Shown: one piece after another, positions 1 to 10,862 of the stretch
Numbering within the stretch: position 1 is the first letter of the stretch
Layout: the number at the start of each line of letters is the position of its first letter
Origin: Lycorma delicatula
Taxonomy: Eukaryota > Arthropoda > Insecta > Hemiptera > Fulgoridae
Direction: 5' to 3'
DNA: 64,000 nt
Assembly: GCF_047948215.1 (NCBI RefSeq)
Contig: NC_134465.1
Location: forward strand, 37,920,153 to 37,984,152
The notes under the pieces: generated by a model
What the model was told of the DNA's origin: nothing
Databases searched by the model: none
The model's input: the letters and a program-made list of their open reading frames with translations, nothing else
Program-made: the position numbers and the translations under genes

Positions 1-50
1 CAAAAAAAAATCCAAAAAGAAATGTAACAATATTTAGTTTAATGGGTTAT

Positions 51-56
51 TTTATT
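51..56 (-). promoter_or_regulatory. poly(A) signal AATAAA
   Basis: On the minus strand AATAAA begins ten bases after the stop codon of the putative terminal exon at 66-192. This position fits 3'-end formation of that transcript, but AATAAA is common by chance in DNA this AT-rich. Confidence 0.35.
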
Positions 57-65
57 CTACTTTTT

Positions 66-192
66 TTAAGAATGAAGATGGCCAAGCACTTTGAGAGGAA
101 TGGGCAAATCGTACTGTATGATATTAAGTGCCTTTTTGTGACCAGAATAGATGGATTGGATTTGGGCATCCCTCACAATCAATGGCTGTTCA
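66..192 (-). CDS. putative terminal coding exon, protein unknown
   Basis: The minus strand shows an open stretch of about 41 codons ending in TAA at 66-68, reading EQPLIVRDAQIQSIYSG and ending in LKVLGHLHS. It has ordinary, non-repetitive amino-acid composition, unlike the AT-rich translations around it. A T-rich tract ending in AAAG at 193-198 could be the splice acceptor; a second AG at 186-187 is an alternative. AATAAA follows almost at once. I do not recognise the family. It may be the 3' end of the gene whose first coding exon is at 2317-2449 on the same strand, but I found no middle exon and this link is inference. It could also be chance. Confidence 0.35.
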
Positions 193-884
193 CTTTAATA
201 TGAATAAAATTCCAAGGTTGGATTTTTTTGACAAATAAAATGAATAAAAATATAAAGATGGTTGAAATGGAAATTTGCTTGATATACCACTTTTTTCAGT
301 TATACTATTAGCTGAACTTAATTTGTTCAAGGTTTCCTAAATTTAAATAAGCTTAAAATAGAAAAAAAAAATCAATAGCTCTTATTGGAAAACAATGTAA
401 ACAGTAGCTCAGTAATAACCTATTTTAAAACTTAAGTACTGGCAATTAATTAATGATCACAATCTTTAACCTATTTTTTATTTGCTTACTTTGCTAAAAT
501 AACTTCACCAATTTCAATAAAACTGAAGCATAAATTTCTTCTTTAAAAAAAAAAAATTAATAATTACAATATGAATAAATAAACAAATTAATTCTCATGA
601 TGTGCTCTTGTCCAGGAAAGATCTCTTTCAAAATGTTTCATTCTCTCTCTCTCTCTGTCTTGCTACCAAATAAGACCAAGTCTTTCTTCAATAGTAGATT
701 TTTTAATTTCAATATCTATATTATTTTCAATATTTTTTCAACATATAATGTTCTGTCATCAGTCTGCTGATCAACATATATATCTGACGCCAGCTTCTAG
801 TGTTCTTTTAATCAGATTGAAAAAAGGATATGTTTACTTCATCTCTTGATGGAAAACAATCCTGGCATTAGACTCACTTACCCT
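193..884. other. AT-rich non-coding stretch
   Basis: Nothing recognisable except a short CT microsatellite at about 641-657. CpG is almost absent. If the flanking minus-strand exons belong to one gene this is intron. Confidence 0.5.
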
Positions 885-1175
885 TAACCGACTGGGTTGG
901 TCTAGTGGTTAACTCATCATTGTAAATCAGATGATTTCAAAGTCAAGAGATCTAAGTTTCAAATCCTAGTAAAGACAGTTACTTTTATACAAATTTGAAT
1001 ACTAGATTGTGGATACTGGTGTTCTTTGGTGAATGGGTTTCAATTAACCATATATCTCAGGAATCAACCTGAGACAGTACAAGACTACACTTCATTTACA
1101 TTCATACATAACATCCTCATTCATCCTCTGAAGTAATACTTTACAGTGGCTTTAGACGCTAAACAGAAAAAGAAA
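885..1175 (+). repeat. tRNA-derived SINE, copy 1
   Basis: The head resembles a tRNA, with an A-box-like TGGTCTAGTGG and a degenerate B box in TTTCAAATCC, about 50 bases apart. The body carries blocks found in all copies here: a 'gaatactagat..tggatac' block, a 'caattaaccatatatctcagga' type block, and an end near 'gacgctaaac' with an A-rich tail. Sister copies lie at 22391-22650, 24415-24672, 35225-35515, 48130-48265 and 56325-56580. The B box is mutated, so this copy is probably inactive. Confidence 0.8.
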
Positions 1176-2316
1176 CACTCATTTATCCTTAAAAAAGATT
1201 AATTTAAAATTTTAATTTTCCTATAGTTATAATCATCTCAATTGCCTATAAACGTTATGGGAGTAAACATATATTTTTATTTTGAATTGGGACTTGAACA
1301 AGCATCTGGGTATAATAGTATTTGTAATATTTACAGACAAACGTTAAATTTTATTAAAAACACTTCAATAAACAAAAAAATCCAAAATAACATTCATAAT
1401 TACGATTAAATCAAGCCAAGGCTTTAAGGAAGCATATGTGGGAACATGATATTTGAAACTGGCAGTATGTGAAATAAATCCGGCTCATTTTAAAAGAAAA
1501 AATTTTTCTTTACACTCCTTAAAAAGGATCTCATCCCCTTTCTACACATTTTTTAACCGCTTAAATATACTTTAAAAAAACTATCTGGATGTTAGAGGTT
1601 CACTCATTTGGCATTTTCTTCTCAAGAAAATGAAACTGAACCACGATTTTCTGAAATGTTTAAACACATATCAATACAAAATATTTCAACTTCTCATGTT
1701 AAAATGCCCAAAAACATACAAGCTTAATTTTAAGTGAGTGTATAAACATGATCTGACGTAATTTTTGCAAATTTAAAATAATAAATTCTGTGAAGTAAAT
1801 AATCCCATAAAAACATACATTTAACACACCTACAAATAAATTAATCATTTAAATAAGTGCAGAACTCAGAAACTAAATTGGGTATGATTTACTCATAGAC
1901 TTGAAATACTTAAGTATTAACCCAAAATACAGAGAAGATTAGGAGTAATCATCTGTCAACAGATAATACTTAATAGCCGCACTAAACAAGTAAGAGATGA
2001 ACATACATTAAAAAATAAATGATTACACATGTAGAAATATAAAATACGCTCATATGCGAAAGATTATATTAATAACCACCCTGTAAGCAAGTTAACATGC
2101 GTTACACAAAAATTTCATGAAACATATTCATCAAATTACGCTTAAAAAATTTACCCGAAATTACTAACTTTCAAATGCCATAACAAAAATAAATATATTT
2201 TTTACCTAAGAACCTAAGCTAACAAAATCACCTTGAAGAAACTTTGGAGGTTAAAAATGTTAAACCGCGATCTCTAAGGAACGTTATCAACAAATATATT
2301 AAATCGTTGTACTCAC
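1176..2316. other. AT-rich stretch, no gene seen
   Basis: No exon, RNA gene or recognisable repeat is visible on either strand. It is likely intronic to the minus-strand gene starting at 2449. Confidence 0.45.
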
Positions 2317-2449
2317 CGTTTAAATAAGATGATGTGTGAAAACATATTCGTTGTTTTAATTTAATATTTCTAACAGTAGTCTGACTAACAAAACTGCAAA
2401 AAAGTTTTTGAGCAATTCGACCCCTACTTAACCTCACAACTCCTGCCAT
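2317..2449 (-). CDS. first coding exon, likely mitochondrial protein
   Basis: The exon starts at ATG 2447-2449 in the strong context GCCATGG and reads 44 codons to a donor G|GTGAGT at 2311-2317 (phase 1). The peptide starts MAGVVRLSRGRIAQKLFC and ends FHTSSYLN. It is rich in Arg, Ser and Lys and lacks acidic residues, and the C-terminal FHTSS is typical of mitochondrial targeting presequences. An in-frame ATG 11 codons upstream (2482) is possible, but its context is weaker. The upstream 250 bases keep several CpGs, unlike the surroundings, as expected for a promoter. The mature protein lies in downstream exons I could not identify, so no function is assigned. Confidence 0.6.
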
Positions 2450-2814
2450 GGCTAAGACACGATAACAGCAACGCGAAAACAATCCGTCTCCAGGGCAATG
2501 CTGCCTTGATTAACCCGGTCCTCCAATTCCGCCAGCTGATGAGAAACTAACCAGAAATAAATAGCGGTGTGTTTAAAATTGCTGAAAAAAGTGAAAAAAT
2601 ATCACTCAGTTTATTCAGAGCCTAACATACCAAATAACAGTATTTACTTATTTTAGCTAACTACAGGCTATTCGCCCGATTATAATTCTCACTTATATGC
2701 CCAATACATGCGTAAATACCTAGATTACCATTTATAAAAAATCTTGCCCCCTTCCTTCAAAATCGAAAAAAACTATCTTTTTATTTATTCCTAAGCATAA
2801 CAATATTGCAGGTG
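2450..2814. other. presumed promoter region of the minus-strand gene
   Basis: This is the upstream flank of the ATG at 2449. It contains locally retained CpG dinucleotides and GC-richer blocks. No TATA box or initiator can be assigned with confidence. Confidence 0.3.
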
Positions 2815-3240
2815 ACCCCCAAAAAATACTTTGATACAATGTTTGAGGGGGGGAGTGGTGGTGCTGGTAAAAGATAAAAATATCAATTTTAGGAATATTT
2901 TTTTAACTTTTTATGCTTCATTTATTTTTTAAATAATAATATTACAATAACACTTCATTATTTACTCCTACTACTAAAAAAATAAATAACTTTTTATTGG
3001 TTGTATATTTTTCAGTGGAATTCTTTAAATTTCTTTCATGTAAGACAGTAAACATATACAAATCAAAAGATTTTCTTGGGAGCTGAGTTTGGCGGTGAGG
3101 AGGCAGAAAGAAGTAAAAAAAAAATTCTTAACATTTTTTTCATATATATCCTTAGTTTTCCATTATATAAGAATAAATAACCAATGCCAAGGAAGTAAAA
3201 CAACTTTGTTGTCAGTTTTTATAAATAAAAAATGTAATCA
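2815..3240 (+). repeat. dispersed AT-rich repeat family C, copy 1
   Basis: Contains the block 'ttttattggttgtatatttttcagtgga' in pieces, and G-rich islands such as gaggggggga and ggcggtgaggagg. Related blocks recur at 28800-29370 and 30430-30900 and in reverse orientation at 44285-45130. No coding capacity is seen. Confidence 0.55.
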
Positions 3241-4084
3241 TTAGCAATTATACAATGACTACGTGTAATTAAACGAATACTACGCAACGAGCTGCAGTCA
3301 ACTTAATCACTAATTTCTATGAATAACACATTGATCAAAGAATATTAAAACTTGAAAAGAAGAGGATAGAATCATTATTTTTTAAAATACATGACTGAGG
3401 AAAACATCTCTCATAAGGCTAAGAATGGATTTCTATAAAACTAATATCTTCCTAAATATACCTCTGGTTCTCCTGGTCATAGATAAAGAAAATTTGAACC
3501 ATTATATCACAAATAATTGTAGAAAACCCTGCTTACTTTTATTTTATTCACAAAACCTATTCAAAAAAGGTATTGAAGGAGTTTTACAAGACTTAATTTT
3601 TTTTAAATTTGTGTTGTCTAGGTTGAGGGAATTATTTTTACTGCACTATCTGTCTAGTATGAAACAGCCAATTTTGAATGCTCACTATGGTGTGCAAGGA
3701 TCATGCCACGATAACCAGTGAGAATGACCATCTACTTCCTGTGGACACCAATTATATTTTAAAAGACCTATGATCTGGAAAGATTGGAACTCATTTGGTT
3801 TACTAACCAACTTTCAGGACCACATAGATTCAAAGTGTCTCTAATCAATTTTTGATACTGCATGTTTTAGGAGGCCTGGACTTACCCGATGTGCATGTCA
3901 GCCCTAGATTGGGCACTTAGTATAACCATAAGTAAGATCCTACGCAGATCTTGGTCTCATCAAAATACTCAAACATTTAGGATGCAGTAAGTCAGATTTC
4001 CTTAACAGTTTCATTGATCCAGCAGGTGTCTAAATAAAACCTAATAGAAAACTACCAGGAGGAAGAGACTTTTTGATCATTAAC
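3241..4084. other. no supported gene
   Basis: An open frame of 98 codons at 3425-3721 (+) has no recognisable domain and no supporting splice or start context, so I do not call it. The remainder is AT-rich with no match to the repeats seen elsewhere in the window. Confidence 0.4.
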
Positions 4085-4480
4085 TTATATGATCGATAAC
4101 AATATCCACCTCTATCAAACCAGACAATAGAAGTGTTTCCATATAACTCGACACAATAATTTGGCTAGAGAAAGGGCATTATAATGTCCGTTGCAATTTT
4201 AAACAATAACCGAAACATTTAATAAATCTTTCCTTCATTTATTTAAAATTAAATTTAAAAAATCTTCTTTTACAGAAACAATAAATCTGTTGATAATTGT
4301 TTAAACAATACAATTAACACAATTTTTAAATCCCTAAATTTTCTGCATTTTGTTCAAATATAAACTCAAATAGTTTTCATTGACACTTTCTGAATAATGA
4401 ATTATTTTTTTTAATTTAATGTCTACGTGTTACATGTTATTTACCTTCACATTATTATATTTTAAATAATTAATATGGTG
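4085..4480 (+). repeat. uncharacterised dispersed repeat family A, copy 1
   Basis: Carries the block 'atatccacctctatcaaacc' followed by 'aactcgacacaataa', 'tccgttgcaattt' and later 'agttttcattgacactttctgaa'. The same blocks in the same order are at 36185-36760 (+) and, inverted, at 51080-51480. The order is kept over about 400 bases, so this is a true repeat and not chance. Confidence 0.6.
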
Positions 4481-5387
4481 CTTATTCATATATTTTTTTT
4501 TTATAAATAATTGTGTTTTCTATGATATTACTCTAATCAAGATTTTATTATTGTTTCCCCTTATTCATCCTAGCAAATCTGGAGCAACTTAGTTTTTCTA
4601 TACATGGAGTAGCATCTATCTATTCTTCTTTTTAATGTTTGTTAATCTTTTTGATGTTTATTATGTATCGATCAGAATAAAAGATTTAATTATTAAAAAC
4701 AATAAAACCAAATTGAATTTAAAAAGTACAACATTTATAAAACTAACATTATTCAGTTCATCTAATAATAACTAACATTATTTCAGTTGATCTTATGGAT
4801 GTTTCTGGAATCTGTCTGAATGTTCTCATCCTGGCATCAATTAATGTTAATGATATAACAGACAGATTATGATGTGAGTTTTAAATGTTTAACTGAATTC
4901 ATTAAATCTGTTTCAACTTTATGAGTTCAAAACTCTATTTAAAGCAATTATCTCCACTACCTGTGGATAAAAAAAGCAAAACATTGGAAAAGAATTTTTT
5001 TTGCATTGTTTTATTTACAGATACATAAAATATATTTTGAAAAATCAATAATCTATAAAGAAAGAATAATTTAGAACAGTTTGTAAATTTAATATTAAAA
5101 TGAATAAACAAACAGCCTTTGTTTGTAATTGATGATGAATCCAATGGATTCGAATAGCTTTTTACATAAATTGATTAATTTACATTAAGCTTGCTATTTT
5201 GATTTGTTCATAGGTAATTTTTGTTAATAATTAATTGCAACAAGCTAGAGCATTAGACAGTGTTTAATAGATGGTTTGTTTTGTGCATGTTACGAGCCAT
5301 AATCGTATAGTGGTTGTAAGTGACCCAACACCAGTCACAATCTACAATCAATAACTTTAAATACATTCTCAACAACAAACAAAACAT
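4481..5387. other. AT-rich stretch, no gene seen
   Basis: Very AT-rich, CpG-poor, with no coding signal on either strand. A 69-codon minus-strand frame at 4935-5144 has a low-complexity, AT-driven composition. Confidence 0.45.
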
Positions 5388-5394
5388 GCCAGGC

Positions 5395-5590
5395 TTACCT
5401 ACGAAAAGTCAGGAGTACAGTGGCTTTCTGTTTCCTTCTTCATTAAGCTGAGTACAGTGCTGAATATCTGTATTGAACTAAAATTCAGGTGATATACAAC
5501 TGTACAAATAACATCTTCTCTCTGTTTATTGCCATGATTGCAGATATAGTGAACATCATTACTATCAGAAAAAGTGGCTCTGAATGGTGC
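5395..5590 (-). pseudogene. exon-like ORF of unknown identity, interrupted upstream
   Basis: The minus strand reads about 65 codons of balanced composition, including GAPFRATFSDSNDVHYIC and SSIQIFSTVLSLMKKE. It runs to TTTTCGTAG|GTAAGC, a strong splice donor around 5391-5394; the TAG just before it is in frame unless the alternative donor GTAGGT is used. The amino-acid composition and donor argue for a real or recently real exon. I do not recognise the family. Its upstream edge abuts the U2-derived insertion at 5588-5647. In the reading frame used here the sequence beyond the insertion meets a stop, so an acceptor may lie near 5591-5600 or the copy is broken. Confidence 0.35.
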
Positions 5591-5647
5591 TCCTTGTAAT
5601 CGCTTCTCGGCCCCTTGGCTAAGATCAAAGTGTAGATGCTCCTTGTA
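5588..5647 (+). ncRNA. U2 snRNA 5'-end retro-fragment with 11-bp TSD
   Basis: Bases 5599-5636 match the first 38 nt of U2 snRNA: ATCGCTTCTCGG, then GGCTAAGATCAAAGTGTAG. Two or three mismatches lie in the loop of stem I. The segment is flanked by perfect 11-bp direct repeats TGCTCCTTGTA at 5588-5598 and 5637-5647. There is no poly(A) tail and no Sm site, so it cannot make functional U2. The structure matches the class of 3'-truncated snRNA pseudogenes attributed to self-primed reverse transcription and LINE-type integration. Confidence 0.85.
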
Positions 5648-5692
5648 TATTTTAAATGTGTTCACTGTCTCAAAAACCAATGTAATAGGCAA

Positions 5693-7309
5693 TAAAAATA
5701 TTTTTAAATCTAAAATATTGTGTAATCTACTGCAATAAAAGTAATCAAATAAAATAAAAAATCATGACTGTATAGCCAAGTTTTTCTTGGCTATAAAAGT
5801 GTATTTCCTATTTCAATATCCATTCTATTTATATATGTATTTGGATACAACAAAAAACAGAAAGTAGTTTGTTTGAGGATGATGTGAGCAGAAAGGGATG
5901 GTGAACAGAATGGTCAGTTGTCTTCCTTTGCATCTGACTGGCTGCCATTAGTCTATACATACTTATATTGTCTAATGTACAATTCAAATATAAGCCTAAA
6001 TGTAACAGTCATTGCAATGTGTGTAATAAAGTTAACAGACATATATATTACATCAGACATCTGATATAATTAAATTAAGATTAATCTATTAATTTATATT
6101 AATTACATTTTATTAAAAATAATTTCTTTCAATTTGCAAAGTATTAAAAATATTACAATAAAATTTATTCATTTTAAAACTGATTTATAAACAAAGATTT
6201 AAAGATTACATAACAGATCAAATCTTTCAAGTTTTATTTACAAATACGATCGTGTAATATCTATGCATGAAACACACATATTTTAACAAGTGAGGAAATG
6301 AGGTATGAAGTAGATGAAATTAACGATATTAAAAAAAAATGCCAAATTCTTGCCTAGAATCAAATCTGGGACCAGCAGATTTAGAAGTCAATGTGCTAAA
6401 AACTATGTCAACTGATCAGTTAGTTTTTAACGTGACAGAATATTGCATACTTATTCATAAAATAAAATAGAGCATTAAAAAATTAATCAGTAAGACTTGT
6501 AATTAACTCGATTATATTTAAGATTATAGTAATAAAAGAAAAGATGACCAGAAAAATACAACAATCAACATTCAGAAAGTTTTTACCTTTAAACATATTA
6601 ATTTAACATATCATGAATAAAAATTTACAAATACATTTTACAGGGTAAAAGAGATTATTTGTTTTTAAGAACATGCAACTTTCAGATGTTCTTTGAAAGT
6701 TATCTGTTTTCTGAAGTAGTAGCAGAAGCTGTAATTTGTTCACTTCGACCAAGGGGACACAAACAATAAGCAAAAGTACTGTTTTTCAGCATGATGAATA
6801 TATTAGGAATAATATCTAGATTGAAGTTCCAAGTAGAAACAAAATACAATTAATTTGAAAAGAAAATGTACATCTATACAAACACGATGGATGTTGAGGA
6901 TTTGTATTCCATCTGCTGTGAGTAATTTTTTCTAAAAAGGTTGGTAATTTAGCATTGTGTGCAATTTGCTTCTGTGAGCCACAAGCTGGTGATTTTGAGA
7001 CAAGAAGGTATGTCTGGTTACTTGCTGTTTACTGCCTCTGTTATAATTACATACTGTAAGAACACTAACTGAGTGAGAAATTTAGTAAATGGGATCTGTA
7101 AAGAACTATGAAGGAAGTGTTAAACCATTACTACTCAAAGAAAAATTGTAACATAAATCAACTGCTATGCGATGTAGCTGAACAAGTTCATGTGAAAGTC
7201 GGCCCGACAGAAAACATTGGTGTTGCAACACGGCAGTTTGTAAGAAGCTGTCATATAAATCAGATATCATACTGAAGGTGATTTATATAGCTTCCTCTAG
7301 TTCATGCAA
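5693..7309. other. AT-rich stretch with one possible tRNA-like relic
   Basis: No gene is visible. On the minus strand at about 6345-6425 a segment has a B-box-like 'agatttgattcta' and resembles a decayed tRNA-type SINE head, with weak support. Confidence 0.4.
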
Positions 7310-9300
7310 ATATGTATTAGGGATTTTTCTGGACATTTAATTACTTATGGAGGCCCTCTGCCCTATTTTAGATGCAGAAGCATAAATGAACACAAAATGA
7401 ATTACAAGTGCTCTCAACTTATTTCAGCCATTGGACTGTTTCCCTACGTGATGGAGACTAGGAGGTTTGTAAGACCCTAACTAAAGGATATCCTCAGTGC
7501 AGTGAGTCCCTTTCTTTCGATTCCATGTTGCGTTTGAGGTTGTCGTGTCTTAGCTTAACGAAGTAGAGATCCAAGGTACTCATGCTTGTGAGACACTCTG
7601 TCTGTGGAGTCTCCAACATGATTTTCAGTCCAGAGAAACCCACAACGATGTTGTGTAAGAATCGATTGGCTGCTTCCCAAAGAATCTGGGTTTGAATGGC
7701 TAGTCTCCCTGTTCAGTAAGTACCTGGGTGTTACCCTTGATGAGAATTTTCGGTTTAAGGAACATCTATAATATGTAGCAAAAAAGGCCGCTGATGCTTT
7801 TTATGGAATCCGTAGAGTTATTCATCCTGACTGGGAGTTGAATTACTGTACCATGCGTATACTTTACAAAGGTGTCAGTGAGGCTATTATGATATCAGCT
7901 GCACCTGTCTGGGCTGACCGTTTGGCTTTTAGGTGTTACATGTACATTTTGCTGCAGACACAGCGACTCCTTTTACTGGCTATTATAGAACAGTCCCACA
8001 GGAGGCAGTCTGTGTTATAGCCAGCGTCAAACCAATGAAAATCTTGGCTAATGAGTGTAAGGAACACTACATTTCCAAGGTAAATTATCTATTGATGTCA
8101 ATGAAAGCAGGAGATTGCAGACCGAGGCCTTGCATCTTGGGAGGTCAGGTGGGACAAATCCCCCACAGATCGCTACATGCATAGTATATTTCTTATAGCG
8201 ACTGATGTAGGTGCAATTAGATGGGATTCCTCCAATCGGTATATCACACAGTTTCTCTCCGAGCATGGTTTTGGGCGAGTTTGGTGGATTTGAGTCAATG
8301 CCTGGGTTGTGAGACTGATGATACATTGGACCATGTTCTCTACGTCTGTCCCTAATATGAGGTTGAACATTCACAAGCTGTTAGGGAACTTGAGAGAATA
8401 CATTCCTTTCTAGATTTCCATATTAACTGGATGATCTGCGAGGAGCGTCTATAATGGCTGGCTTTCTTTGTGCCCTTGCGGTGTGTAGGTCTGTAGAGGG
8501 AGTTTAATTGAGGTATTTGATCATGGTACGATCCCAGATGGCTAGGGTTCCAGCATAAGCATTGGATTGGTTGGAGGTAGGCGCACTGGCATATCTTGCC
8601 ACAGTTATATTGGTATCATTTGTGATTCGATTTGGGGCTCCCACTGGCAGGGTTGGCCACGCTGCCGGGACATGGCTTTGTCCTGCCGGTAGCAGTCCCT
8701 GATTGTGACTTGGCAATGCTGTTAAAGACTTCATGATAGGACTGGGTGGGAGTGCGAGGTTTGTCCCTGGCTCCTGCACGAACCGGAATGAGGTTACATT
8801 CCCCTTGTTAGGTGATCTAATTTGTCAACTTATTGGGTGTAGGTCTAAATTTCTACGTTGCGTAAAACATAATTTTGATTGGTATGAGTGTAGCACTGAT
8901 TTGACTTACAACTCGTTCGTTTTCTGAGGCATTTTCAGTCACCAAAGGTGTTATCAAATTTAGACTAGGTGCGGGGGTCCGCTCTTCTGCGGTCTTGATT
9001 AATTAGTTTTACTAACTAACCATATTAGGTATATGGTTACCTGATCATATTAGGTTGGATGTGAAGATGTCCGATTGAGGCCTACAAAGCAAAAATTTGA
9101 TTTGTATTTTACTGATGCAAATGTCTGCTGAGGCATTTACATTGGTGGCATCCTGACCGAGGTCTGGCTGATGACTGAGATGTAATCAGTTAGAGGGTCT
9201 AAAGACAACCTCCAATAAAGCCCCTCAGGAATCGGAATGGAGGGGGTGATGTGGCGAACATTACAAGTTGGGTGTCTTCTACTATGGGGTTTGGATGCCC
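7310..9300 (+). mobile_element. R1-like non-LTR retrotransposon, decayed copy 1
   Basis: Plus-strand translation in shifting frames gives reverse-transcriptase C-terminal blocks: a FSHRTVSLRDG-like block near 7425-7460, 'YLGVTLDENFRFKEHL' near 7724-7770, and 'AFYGIRRVIHPDWELNY' followed by 'YKGVSEAIM..APVWADRLAF' at 7795-7935. The end of ORF2 follows with 'RYITQFLSEHGFGRVW' near 8240-8285. Stops and frameshifts are numerous. The copy is 5'-truncated, lacking the endonuclease and ORF1. A related fragment is at 24841-25515. The 3'UTR module at 9125-9290 is shared with 18110-18300 and 54750-54920. The R1-clade assignment rests on these conserved blocks and is not a tree. Confidence 0.8.
9125..9290 (+). 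repeat. R1-like 3'UTR module, copy 1
   Basis: Block order is 'catttacattggtggcatcc', 'tgaccgagg', 'gacaacctccaataaagccc', 'ggaatcggaatggagg' and 'atggcga'-type end. The same order recurs at 18110-18300 and 54750-54920, which marks it as the conserved 3' end of an R1-like family. Confidence 0.75.
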
Positions 9301-9339
9301 ATATAAGGTGAAAGCGATTCACAAATTATAGGCCACATA

Positions 9340-10862
9340 CTGAGGAAAGCGAATTCAATACTGTACTGTTTCCAGTGATCAATTCTGATGATAATTTGGA
9401 CTAAGTTTAAAGATGAAATGCCTGCAGATATGTCTGGATGTTCACAGGAACGATTTCCAACTACTGAAGTTGGATTTACACTTTCTCTAGAGGAAATGAA
9501 ATGTATCTGTTTTTCTCGCTTCAAGTGTTTTTACATGGGTGAACCAGTTAGCGTGCACACGGGTTAGATTTTTAGGGATGTGGTTTGACCAAGAACTAAC
9601 ATGGATAACACATTTAAAGGAACTGAAGGTAAAATGTTGGACATGCTGAGAATTTTATTTAATACTTAATGGGGAGCTGATAGAGTTTGCATGTTGTGCT
9701 TCTACTGAGCTTTAGCCTGTTCCTGCTTGGACTACGGTTGTGTGGCTTATTCATTTGCTCAGACCACCCCTCTTAGAATGCTAGATTTCATCCATAATTT
9801 ATTTATCTCTCTTGCAACAGATGCTTTCTGTTCAAGCCCTGTGGTAAATGGTGAGCAATCCCTTTCCAACAGATGGAATCAAATGGAAAGGGATTTTGCA
9901 CTTACATACCTCGTATTAAAGTGCAAAAAAATCATTCAACGTTTGATGCAGTGTTCTCTAACCAACATCTGATTCGATATGATGAATGGCTGAGATCTAC
10001 TGCTCCACTAAGAATCAGAGCTCACTACATTTTCTCAGCTCTAAATATACAATTACCTCAGTCCTTATTGTTGCTCCATGTTATTACCCCCATTGGCAGC
10101 CTTCTCTTGTTAATTACTGCTTTGATCTTTGCAAATGTAATAAAAAGAACACTAATCCGGTTATCGTACAAAATTAATATTATAAATAGCATGAATCCTT
10201 ATGTAACAGTTTATATGGACAGCTCTAGAAACATTAATTCTGTTGGTTGTAGTTGGCAACAAAACTTATATGTGCCTTCCCAACATCACCAGTATTTTTG
10301 TTGCAGAACTGTATGCCATTAATAAGGCCTTATATGGTTAACCCAAACGTTTGACATGCTTTTGTTTGCTCCTATCCCATAAAGTGCGTTACAGGCAATT
10401 AGTGAAGTATATTCCAGATGTCCTGTTTGTGAGATTCAGTGCATAATTTTGCAAATGACTAAATGTAATACAATAGTGAGCTTTTGCTGGATCCTCAGCC
10501 AAATAGGAATTTCAGGCAATGAGCGCGCAGATGGTGCAGCAAAAGAGGCTTGTTTTCAGCCTCCTTTTGCCAATTGTGTTGCTTTGAATGATTTTGTCTG
10601 TTTCCTGAAGAGAGTAGTTCATGATAGTGGCAAAGTGGATGGGATGCTACCATGAACAATAAACTTCACCCATTTAAGAACACTGTCTAACGTGGAGCTC
10701 CTCATGCAGAAATAATTGCTGAGAAGAAATTATTATCTGCTGTTTGCGAATAGGACACAAAAGGTTCACTCCTGGATATCTGATATGACACAAACAGATG
10801 CACCCCTTTGTGCTTGCTGTGATTGCCAACTAACAGTGAATATCACATCCTTGTGGATTGTA
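9340..10862 (+). mobile_element. Jockey-like LINE with RNase H, 5' part of interrupted copy
   Basis: Translation across frames shows the end of a reverse transcriptase ('FLGMWFDQELTW' near 9570-9605, 'SCLDYGCVAYSFAQTTPLRM' near 9722-9780), a connecting region ('FDAVFSNQHLIRYDEWLR'), then an RNase H domain. That domain has a 'VYMDSSRNINSVGCSW' block, 'FVAELYAINKAL' and 'SQIGISGNERADGAAKEA' near 10497-10550. The family has an N-terminal endonuclease, absent here, so the copy is 5'-truncated. It contains several stops and frameshifts and is dead. The reading is cut at 10860 by a transposon and resumes at 12206. Confidence 0.85.

Noticed and set aside
588..662. Possible middle or last exon reading MKHFERDLSWTRAHHEN on the minus strand
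   Set aside because: With the acceptor GGTAG the phase does not fit the phase-1 donor at 2317, and the upstream part is only a GA microsatellite.
3425..3721. 98-codon plus-strand frame
   Set aside because: Hydrophobic, AT-driven composition and no recognised motif.
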